From Burkholderia aenigmatica (GTDB lineage: Bacteria; Pseudomonadota; Gammaproteobacteria; Burkholderiales; Burkholderiaceae): a stretch of 64,000 bases of DNA. A program made the position numbers and the translations under genes. Numbering within the stretch: the first letter of the stretch is position 1; the number at the start of each line of letters is the position of its first letter. The stretch is from NCBI RefSeq assembly GCF_902499175.1, contig NZ_CABVQC010000041.1, positions 1 through 64,000 on the forward strand, read 5' to 3'. Below, piece by piece: positions 54,875-62,116 of the stretch. The notes beneath the pieces are model-generated. The model saw only the letters and a list, made by a program, of their open reading frames with translations, ran no database searches and had not been told where the DNA came from.

Positions 54875-55798
54875 TCAGCCCCCTCTCGCCATCCGCGCCA
54901 CCGCTTGCCGCGTCTGCGCAATTTCCGCTTCGAGCCAGTCGAGAAACGACCTGACCTGCGGCTCCCGTTCCCGCCCCGGCCGGCACAGCGCGACGAAGCG
55001 CGCGCCGTCGAGCCGCACCGACGGCTCGATCGGCGTCAATGCCCCGTGTGCGACATGCTCGGCCGCCAGCACGGAGCTGAGCAGCGCGATACCCTGCCCG
55101 TGCAGCACCGCCTGCAACGCGTAATGCTCGTCGTCGTAGTGGCGAAACACCGCGCGTTCAAGCCACGATTCGCGACCGGCTGCGCCACACCACGACGCCC
55201 AGTCAACCGACACCGGCAGCGGCGTATCCCACACGGTCTCGATCAGGTCGAGCGGCTCGTCCGTGCGATGCGCGTCGAATCCGGCCGCCGCATACGCGCC
55301 GAAATACTCGTCGATCAGCGCAATCTCGTTCAGCGCCGGAAACGTGCGCGACGTCGCGCGAATCGCCAGATCGATCCGCGCATCGCGTTCAAGATCGGCG
55401 AGCGTGTTGCCGGTTTCGACCTTGATGTGCAGGTGCGGATCGACGTGACGAAACCGGCCGAGGCGCGGAATCAGCCACATCGCGGCAAAGGCGGGCGTGG
55501 TGGTCAGCACGAGCGTGCGCTCGCCGGTCGCTTCGGGCCGCACCGCATCGAGCCCGCGGCTCAACGCGAGCAGCGCATCGTGACTCGCGCGAAACAGGCG
55601 CTCGCCTTCGTCCGTGAGCCGCACGCCGCTCGCGCCGCGCTCGAACAGCAGCACGCCGAGCCGGCTTTCGAGCGACTTGATCTGGTGCGACACGGCGGCC
55701 GGCGTCACGGACAGTTCGTCCGCGGCGGCCTTGAACGCGCCGAGCCGCGCCGAAGACTCGAATACACGCAATGCGGTCAGGGGGATTTTCGAGAACAC
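54875..55798 (-). CDS. LysR-family regulator (GcvA-like)
   Basis: 307 aa. HTH in IPLTALRVFESSARLGAFKAAADELSVTPAAVSHQIKSLESRLGVLLFERG, typical of GcvA/AmpR-like regulators, plus an effector domain. Divergent from the PACE efflux gene, the same layout as AceR-AceI in Acinetobacter, so it likely controls that transporter. Confidence 0.9.
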   Translation of the reverse strand: MFSKIPLTALRVFESSARLGAFKAAADELSVTPAAVSHQIKSLESRLGVLLFERGASGVRLTDEGERLFRASHDALLALSRGLDAVRPEATGERTLVLTTTPAFAAMWLIPRLGRFRHVDPHLHIKVETGNTLADLERDARIDLAIRATSRTFPALNEIALIDEYFGAYAAAGFDAHRTDEPLDLIETVWDTPLPVSVDWASWCGAAGRESWLERAVFRHYDDEHYALQAVLHGQGIALLSSVLAAEHVAHGALTPIEPSVRLDGARFVALCRPGREREPQVRSFLDWLEAEIAQTRQAVARMARGG

Positions 55799-55945
55799 GG
55801 GGCCTCGCGGGCCGGATGCGGCCGGGTTGAATTCGATTCAATCGGGGTGAGATTAGGTGAATTGAAGCGGGCGTGCAACGCGGATAGCCTTGCGGGACGT
55901 CGCGGCACGGTGCCGCGGCGCGTGTCGTCGACCCGGAGAAACAAC

Positions 55946-56371
55946 GTGCAAGGCCTACCGCGCCGGATTACGCAGGCGGTGCTCTACGAAGCGATCGCCA
56001 TTTCCTGCATCTCGCCCGTGATCGCCGCGATCTTCAAGCAGGATCTCGTCTATTCGGGGGCACTGTCGGCGATGATGTCGGCGATCGCGATGCTGTGGAA
56101 CATGATCTTCAACGCGCTGTTCGAGCGCTGGGAAGCGTCGCGGCGGCAGCCGGCGCGCACGCTCGGGCGGCGGATCCTGCATGCGACCGGATTCGAAGGC
56201 GGGCTGATCTTCATCCTCGTGCCCGTCGTGTCGTGGTGGCTCCGAATCTCGTGGTTCGACGCTTTCGTCGTCGATATCGGACTGTTCGCGTTCTTCTTCT
56301 GCTACGCGTTCGTGTTCCAGTGGGCGTTCGATCGCGTATTCGACGTGCCGGCGGCGACGAAGGGGGCGTGA
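55946..56371 (+). CDS. PACE-family efflux transporter (AceI-like)
   Basis: 141 aa, four TM helices as two BTP repeats: RRITQAVLYEAIAISCISP with the conserved Glu, MLWNMIFNALFERWE and RILHATGFEGGLIFILVPVVSWW. PACE proteins export chlorhexidine and other biocides, with polyamines as natural substrates. Start GTG 55946 with GGAGAA 8 bases upstream; ATGs upstream in frame give non-family sequence. Confidence 0.9.
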   Translation: MQGLPRRITQAVLYEAIAISCISPVIAAIFKQDLVYSGALSAMMSAIAMLWNMIFNALFERWEASRRQPARTLGRRILHATGFEGGLIFILVPVVSWWLRISWFDAFVVDIGLFAFFFCYAFVFQWAFDRVFDVPAATKGA

Positions 56372-56380
56372 GCCGAACGC

Positions 56381-57007
56381 TCACGCGCCCGTGGCAATTT
56401 TCGGCAATTGCCAGCCGAAGCGCACCGCCGCCATCCGCAACGCAAAGCAGGCGACGCCGCCCAGCACGGCCGCGATGACCGGTGGACACCCGAGCCGCCT
56501 GCACGACACGACGAACACCGCGCCGAGCAGCGCCGCGCTCGCATAAATGTCCGTGACCAGTACGACCGGGATCCGTGCGAGCAGCACATCGCGCACGACG
56601 CCGCCTCCGCACCCGGTCACGACGCCCATCAGCGTCGCGATGAACGGGTGGACGCGGAATTCGAGCGCCTTCACCGCGCCCGCGACCGCGAACAACGCGA
56701 GGCCGGCTGCATCGAGCGTCGTGAGCATCGACGGCGAAAACTCGGCCACCCGCGCATGAAAGACGAACGCGAACAGCCCGGACGCGAATGCGAGCGCCGG
56801 ATAACGCCAGTCGCTCACGGCGCTGGGCGGCCGCGCGCCGATCAGCAGATCGCGGATCACGCCGCCACCGAGCGCGACGACGAGCGACAGCACCATCACA
56901 CCGAACAGGTCGAGCCCGGCGCCGATTGCCGCATTCGCGCCCTCGACCGCGAACACCGCCGTGCCCGCAAGATCGGCGGCGAGCACGACTTGCTCGATGC
57001 GCTTCAT
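56381..57007 (-). CDS. TRIC-type cation channel family protein (UPF0126)
   Basis: 208 aa, seven TM helices in two repeats, each with the signature GGGVIRDLLIG and GGGVVRDVLLA. Prokaryotic TRIC channels conduct potassium. ATG 57007 (MKRIEQVVLAADLAGTAVFAVEGANAA) gives a family-like start. It ends 9 bases from the PACE stop. Confidence 0.88.
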   Translation of the reverse strand: MKRIEQVVLAADLAGTAVFAVEGANAAIGAGLDLFGVMVLSLVVALGGGVIRDLLIGARPPSAVSDWRYPALAFASGLFAFVFHARVAEFSPSMLTTLDAAGLALFAVAGAVKALEFRVHPFIATLMGVVTGCGGGVVRDVLLARIPVVLVTDIYASAALLGAVFVVSCRRLGCPPVIAAVLGGVACFALRMAAVRFGWQLPKIATGA

Positions 57008-57206
57008 GCGAAAGAATTGCCGGAGTGCGGCCGCGTCCGGTTGCAGCCTGCGTCCGCACCGGCAGCCGCGCCGTTCAGCCGCCCGCTGTCTGCCTGCCGC
57101 CTTCCGGAATCCCCACGCGTGTTGCGGATCATCGCGGCCTCCTCGATCGAGATCGGGCAGTCTAGCGCATCGCGCGCTCACCGTCGGCCGCGCACGAAGC
57201 CGAATG

Positions 57207-57251
57207 CAAAAAGCCGGCGGAAGCAGGATGTGGGTCCTGCTTCCGCCGGCT
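57207..57251 (-). terminator. Rho-independent terminator after choX
   Basis: Perfect 17-bp stem AGCCGGCGGAAGCAGGA (57212-57228) / TCCTGCTTCCGCCGGCT (57235-57251), 6-base loop. On the minus strand it is followed by TTTTT (57211-57207). It ends the choX transcript 50 bases past its stop. Confidence 0.9.
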
Positions 57252-57301
57252 CAACAACAGTCAGGCTTCCGGCCAGCGCCGTGAAACCCGACGCACCTCG
57301 C

Positions 57302-58249
57302 TCAATGCACGCCGAGATACGCCTTCACCGCCGGCAGGCCCGGCTTGCCGTCGAGCGTCGTCACGCCCGCGAGCCACTTGTCGAGCGCCTGCGGGTTCGC
57401 CTTCAGCCACTCGGCCGCCGCCTTGTTCGGGTCTTCCTTGTTCATGATCGGCATCATCACGTGGTTCTCGATCGTCGTCGTGAACTGCAGGTTCGACACG
57501 AACTTCGCGACGTTCGGGCAGCGCTGCGAATAGTCGGGCGGCGTGGCCGTCAGCACCTTCGCTTCGCCGTAGTTCGGGCCGAACACGTCGTCGCCGCCGG
57601 TCAGGTAGTCGATCTTCATCTGCACGTTCATCGGATGCGGCTCCCAGCCGAGGAACACGATCCACTGCTTGTCGCGGATCGCGCGATTCACCTCGACCAG
57701 CATCCCGGCCTCGCTCGACTCGACCATCTTGAACTTGCCGAGGCCGAACTGGTTGCCGTCGATCATCTTCTTGATCAGCAGGTTGCCGTCGTTGCCCGGT
57801 TCGATCCCGTAGATCTTGCCGTTCAGCTTGTCCGCGTACTTCTGGATATCGGCGAACGACTTCAGGCCGCCCTGGTACACGTAGTCGGGCACCGCGAGCG
57901 TGTATTTCGCGCCGGTCAGGTTCGGCGTCGCAAGCACCTTGATCGTGCCGGCCTTCGTGAACGGCTGGATGATCGGGTCCATCGTCGGCGACCAGTAGCC
58001 GAGGAACACGTCGATCTGCTTGCTCTTGATCCCCGCGAACGTGATCGGCACCGATGCGATCGTCTTCGTCGGGTTGTAGCCGAGCCCCTGCAGCATCGTC
58101 GACGCGAGGCCCGTGGTCGCCGCGATGTCGGACCAGCCGACATCCGCGAAGCGCACGTTCTTGCATACGGGCGGATCGGCCGCATACACGGCCGACATCG
58201 GTGCGGTTATCCCGATCCCGCACACCGCTGCGATCAATAGGCGCTTCAT
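57302..58249 (-). CDS. choX: Choline/betaine ABC transporter substrate-binding protein
   Basis: 315 aa. Signal peptide ending AVYA before ADPPVCKNVRFADVGWSD. Mature protein has the ChoX/OpuAC signature NVRFADVGWSDIAATT and GYWSPTMDP, plus a Trp-rich WIVFLGWEPHPMN pocket. Binds choline or related quaternary amines in the periplasm. GAGGAGAAG precedes the ATG. Separated from choW by the regulator gene, all on the minus strand. Confidence 0.92.
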   Translation of the reverse strand: MKRLLIAAVCGIGITAPMSAVYAADPPVCKNVRFADVGWSDIAATTGLASTMLQGLGYNPTKTIASVPITFAGIKSKQIDVFLGYWSPTMDPIIQPFTKAGTIKVLATPNLTGAKYTLAVPDYVYQGGLKSFADIQKYADKLNGKIYGIEPGNDGNLLIKKMIDGNQFGLGKFKMVESSEAGMLVEVNRAIRDKQWIVFLGWEPHPMNVQMKIDYLTGGDDVFGPNYGEAKVLTATPPDYSQRCPNVAKFVSNLQFTTTIENHVMMPIMNKEDPNKAAAEWLKANPQALDKWLAGVTTLDGKPGLPAVKAYLGVH

Positions 58250-58347
58250 CTTGCTTCTCCTCAAAGTGATGTCGTTTGCTTGAATGCGGGATCGTTTATT
58301 GAAGCCGCGCGCCGCGATCCCGGCGGCGTCGCGGACCATAGGGTCGG

Positions 58348-59346
58348 TCAGCGCCCCGGCAACCGGCGCTCGTAGCTCGGCGCATGGCCGAACTGCGCGC
58401 GGTAGGCCTTGCTGAAATGGCACGGCGAATGAAAACCGCAGACCGTCGTCACGCGCGCGATCGACGCGTCGGTCGTGCGCAGCAGGTCGCGCGCGCGCTT
58501 CAGGCGCAGCGTCAGGTAATAGTGGGTCGGCGACACGTTCAGGTACACCTTGAACATCCGTTGCAGGTGTCGCTGCGACAGCCGCACGAGCCGCGCGAGC
58601 TCCTCGAGCGACAGCGGCTCCTCGATGTTCGCCTCCATCAGCCGCACGACCTCGATCAGCTCCGCCCGCGAGAAGCCGACGCGCGCATCGACCGGAATCG
58701 GCTGCGTGTCGGTGGAACTGCGGATGCGCTCCAGGATGAACTGCTCGGAGACCTGCGCGGCCAGCTGCTGGCCGAACCGCATGCCGACGAGGTTCAGCAT
58801 CAGGTCGAGCGGCGCGGTGCCGCCGGTGCAGGTCAGCCGGTCGCGATCGACCACGAACAGTTCATCGGCGAAGCCAACTTGCGGAAACTCGGCATGCAGC
58901 GCGGACAGGTTCTCCCAGTGCACGGTGCAGCGATAGCCGTCGAGCAGCCCACTCGACATCAGCGCATACGCGCCGGTGCAGATGCCGCCGAGCGGCAGCC
59001 CGCGTTCGGCGAGCGCCGCGAGCGTATCACGCGCGCCTTCGTCGACCACGTCGCGGATGCGGATGCCGCCGCATACGATCATCACGTCGGGCAGGTTCGT
59101 GTAGTCGAGCGCCTGCGTGGGCCGCACCGCGATGCCGTTGCTGGCGTGTACCGGACTGCCGTCGAGCGAGTAGATCGACCACTGGTAGTGATCGGCGCGT
59201 CCGACGTAGTTCGCCATCCGAAGCACTTCGACGGCGCTCGAGAACGCGATCATCGAGAAGTTCGGCAGCGTCAGGAAGCCGAAATGGGCGAGGGACGAAA
59301 CCGGTGAAACGCAGGCGGCGGGCGCGACAGCGACGGCGGACGTCAC
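58348..59346 (-). CDS. gbdR: GbdR-like regulator (GATase1 sensor plus AraC domain)
   Basis: 332 aa. N-terminal DJ-1/PfpI-like domain (FGFLTLPNFSMIAFSSAVEVLRMANYVGR; elbow GICTGAYALMSSGLLDGYRCTVHW) and C-terminal AraC HTH (LSLEELARLVRLSQRHLQRMFKVYLNVSPTHYYL...VTTVCGFHSPCHFSKAYRAQFGHAPS). In Pseudomonas GbdR senses glycine betaine/dimethylglycine and activates choline and sarcosine genes. GTG at 59346 with AGGAG 7 bases before it decides the start. Lying between choW and choX supports the assignment. Confidence 0.88.
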   Translation of the reverse strand: MTSAVAVAPAACVSPVSSLAHFGFLTLPNFSMIAFSSAVEVLRMANYVGRADHYQWSIYSLDGSPVHASNGIAVRPTQALDYTNLPDVMIVCGGIRIRDVVDEGARDTLAALAERGLPLGGICTGAYALMSSGLLDGYRCTVHWENLSALHAEFPQVGFADELFVVDRDRLTCTGGTAPLDLMLNLVGMRFGQQLAAQVSEQFILERIRSSTDTQPIPVDARVGFSRAELIEVVRLMEANIEEPLSLEELARLVRLSQRHLQRMFKVYLNVSPTHYYLTLRLKRARDLLRTTDASIARVTTVCGFHSPCHFSKAYRAQFGHAPSYERRLPGR

Positions 59347-59383
59347 ATCGGTCTCCTGGCGAGGAGGTTGCAGGGGGCCAGCC

Positions 59384-59447
59384 CCGCGGCCGAAGCCGCG
59401 GAAGCCGTTATCTCTATTCAGGGTGAGCGGCCGGGGATTCCGGCCGC
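59384..59447 (-). other. Two GC hairpins between choW and gbdR
   Basis: CCGCGGC-CGAA-GCCGCGG (59384-59401) and an 8-bp stem GCGGCCGG / CCGGCCGC with loop GGATT (59427-59447). No T-run. They may set the level of read-through from choVW into gbdR. Confidence 0.35.
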
Positions 59448-59453
59448 CGGAGG

Positions 59454-60350
59454 TCAGGCCTGTGCGGGTGCGGCCTTCACGCGAAACAGCTGCTTGAGGC
59501 CGGAGAACAGCGGCGCCTTCACGGTGCCCGGCGCACGGCCGAAGCTTTCGGTGATGCGGTCGAGAATGATCGCGAGCAGCACGACCGACAGACCGCTTTC
59601 GAAACCGAGCCCGATGTCGAGGCGCTGGATACTGGCGAGCACGTCGTTGCCGAGGCCGCCCGCGCCGACCATCGACGCGATGATCACCATCGACAGCGCC
59701 ATCATGATCGTCTGGTTCACGCCCTGCATGATCGACGGCAGCGCATTCGGGAACTGCACCTTGTACAGCAACTGCCACGGCGTGCAACCGAAGGCCTGGC
59801 CGGCTTCGACGATCTCGCGGTTCACGTGGCGGATACCGAGGCTCGTCAGGCGCACCGCAGGCGGCATCGCGAAGATCACCGTCGACAGGATCCCCGGCAC
59901 GCGGCCGAGACCGAACAGCATCGCGGCCGGAATCAGGTAGACGAACGCGGGCATCGTCTGCATCAGGTCGAGGATCGGGCGCACGATCGCGGCCACCCAC
60001 TTGCTCTTCGCCGCCCAGACGCCGAGCGGGATGCCGAGCACGAGGCTGATGATCGTCGACGACAGCGTGAGGCCGAGCGTGATGACGGTCTGATCCCAGA
60101 AGCCCGTCGCGAAGATCAGCAGCAGCGACGCGGTGGTGAACAGCGCGAAGCGCCAGCCCACCCGCCACAGCCCGACGCCGATGAAGATCGCCATCATCAT
60201 CCACATCGGGATCGCCTGCAGGCTGTGCTCGACGAATGCCGCGAGCCCCTCGATCGCCTGACCGATCGTGTCGAACGTCTTGGCGTCGTGGTCGAGCAGG
60301 TAGTGAACGGACTGGTCGACCCAGGTACCGAGCGGAATCATTTCAGACAT
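59454..60350 (-). CDS. choW: Choline/betaine ABC transporter permease
   Basis: 298 aa, about six TM helices, with the EAA-like loop (VEAGQAFGCTPWQLLYKVQFPNALPSIMQGVNQTIMMALSMVIIASMVGAGGLG). N-terminal IPLGTWVDQSVHYLLDHDAKTFDTIGQAIEGL is typical of ProW/ChoW. Start overlaps choV by 8 bases, so translation is coupled. Confidence 0.93.
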   Translation of the reverse strand: MSEMIPLGTWVDQSVHYLLDHDAKTFDTIGQAIEGLAAFVEHSLQAIPMWMMMAIFIGVGLWRVGWRFALFTTASLLLIFATGFWDQTVITLGLTLSSTIISLVLGIPLGVWAAKSKWVAAIVRPILDLMQTMPAFVYLIPAAMLFGLGRVPGILSTVIFAMPPAVRLTSLGIRHVNREIVEAGQAFGCTPWQLLYKVQFPNALPSIMQGVNQTIMMALSMVIIASMVGAGGLGNDVLASIQRLDIGLGFESGLSVVLLAIILDRITESFGRAPGTVKAPLFSGLKQLFRVKAAPAQA

Positions 60351-61512
60351 GGGAACCTCGCGAACGCGTGATGGCCTTCAGGATGAGCGCACGATCGACC
60401 GAGCCGCAGTAGCAGCCGTCGTCGTCGACGACAGGCAGTGCATTCGGGCTCGCGACCACGCGCGCGACGACATGTTCGAGCGACGCATCGCGGCGGATGG
60501 ATTCGATCGGGCTCACGGACGGCGTCGCCTGACCGATCGCATCGCGCGTGACGAAGCCGCGAAGCTTGCGTTGCGCATCAAGCACGAACGCATAGTCGGC
60601 ACTGCCGTTCAGCGTCGCCGCGACGTTCGCGGCATCGCACTTCGACACGATCGGCACGGCGCCCGTCTGCATCAGGTCGCCGGCCGTCAGGTAGCGGCTG
60701 GTGTCGATGCCGTCGAAGAACGCGCGCACGTAATCGTCGGCCGGGTTCGCGATGATGTCCTGCGGCGTGCCGACCTGCACGAGCCGGCCGCCTTCCATGA
60801 TCGCGATGCGGTTGCCGATGCGCAGCGCCTCCTCCAGATCGTGCGACACGAACATGATCGTGCGGCGCTGTTCCTTCTGCAGTTGCAGCAGCACATCCTG
60901 CATCTCCCGGCGCTTGAGCGGATCGAGTGCGGAGAACGCCTCGTCCATGATCATCAGCGACGGGTTCACGGCCAGCGCGCGGGCGAGGCCGACGCGCTGC
61001 TGCATGCCGCCCGACAGCTCGGACGGCAGCTTGTGCGAGAACGGCGCGAGGCCGACCTGCTCGAGCACTTCCATCGCGCGGCGCTCGCGTTCCTTCTTGC
61101 TGACACCCGCGACCTCGAGGCCGAACGCGGCGTTCGACACCACGGAGCGATGCGGCATCAGCGCGAACGACTGGAACACCATGCTCATGTCCTTGCGGCG
61201 CAGCGCGGTCAGCGCCGAGCGGCGTGCCGACGCGACGTCGAGCCCGTCGATCATCACCTTGCCGGCGCTTGGATCGACCAGGCGGTTCACGAGGCGGATC
61301 AGCGTCGACTTGCCTGAGCCGGACAGGCCCATCAGCACGAAAATTTCGCCTTCCTGCACATCGAAGGAGACGTTGTGCACGCCGACGACCTGACCGGTGC
61401 GCTTGAGCACCTCGTCCTTCGTCGCGCCGGCGGCGAGCATGTCGAGCGCCTGCTGCGGGTTGCTTCCAAACACCTTGCACAGACCTTCGACCACGACCTT
61501 GGGGGCATCCAT
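60343..61512 (-). CDS. choV: Choline/betaine ABC transporter ATP-binding protein
   Basis: 389 aa. Walker A GLSGSGKST, signature LSGGMQQRVGLARAL, Walker B LMIMDEAFSALDPL, VSHDLEEAL. The C-terminal third has two CBS domains (from about SRYLTAGDLMQTG to LILKAITRSR) that in OpuA-type ATPases sense ionic strength. GAGGAGAAGG precedes the ATG at 61512. First gene of the transport operon; candidate activator sites lie upstream. Confidence 0.94.
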   Translation of the reverse strand: MDAPKVVVEGLCKVFGSNPQQALDMLAAGATKDEVLKRTGQVVGVHNVSFDVQEGEIFVLMGLSGSGKSTLIRLVNRLVDPSAGKVMIDGLDVASARRSALTALRRKDMSMVFQSFALMPHRSVVSNAAFGLEVAGVSKKERERRAMEVLEQVGLAPFSHKLPSELSGGMQQRVGLARALAVNPSLMIMDEAFSALDPLKRREMQDVLLQLQKEQRRTIMFVSHDLEEALRIGNRIAIMEGGRLVQVGTPQDIIANPADDYVRAFFDGIDTSRYLTAGDLMQTGAVPIVSKCDAANVAATLNGSADYAFVLDAQRKLRGFVTRDAIGQATPSVSPIESIRRDASLEHVVARVVASPNALPVVDDDGCYCGSVDRALILKAITRSRGSHV

Positions 61513-62116
61513 CGAAACCTTCTCCTCGTGTAGCGGGGACTCGCGCTTGTCATAGCGTGCCTACATAGTTGCCAGAAAAAACCCCGACCTGCCGACGAAT
61601 TACGACAAACGCTTGCGCAAATACGACACGGCCTCCAGCCCCGCCTGGCGGGCCGCGGCACGCGGCGGCACCCGATTGCGGCGGCGCAATACGCGCACGA
61701 CCAACAACGGCGGGCATCGCGCGTCGGACTTGTGCGCAGCAGCGCGACGCAGATCGCGTCGCGTTTTGCGCCGATTCGCATCGGGCACGCGTCGCTTTAC
61801 GACAATTTCACGTCCGATCGCACGTCGATCTGCTCAGACGAATGAGCGAGGCATCCACCAATAAAAAGCATGACCGTGCAAAAAGCCGCGCGACGACACC
61901 GGACGGCGCGCGCCGCGATACCGCGCCACCCCGGAAAATCCGCGACGGCCGCTGTGATACATTCCCCGCCAACAGGCTGATCGCGACGCAGGCCGCCACG
62001 CGGCTACCGTTGTCAGCCGCGCATGCCGGTTCGCCTGCCGGCCATGCCGACACCGCCTCGATCGGCACAAGTCCGATCGCGGGCCGATAACGATACGAGA
62101 GAGGGAGCAAGGCGAG
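61513..62116. other. Long divergent intergenic region between choV and the DUF2339 gene
   Basis: 604 bases, no convincing gene; open frames are GC artefacts. Left part holds the choV promoter and tandem repeats (61598-61628). An isolated TACGACA recurs at 61798. TGTGATACAT near 61951, in lower-GC surroundings, could be a -10 region for the rightward gene. Confidence 0.45.
61598..61628. promoter_or_regulatory. Tandem AAWTACGACA repeats upstream of choV
   Basis: AATTACGACA (61598-61607) and AAATACGACA (61619-61628) are exactly 21 bases apart, the usual spacing of AraC-family half-sites, 86-116 bases before the choV start. TGCC repeats at 61570 and 61590 lie 20 bases apart just downstream. The GbdR-like regulator is the obvious candidate binder. 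Confidence 0.4.
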
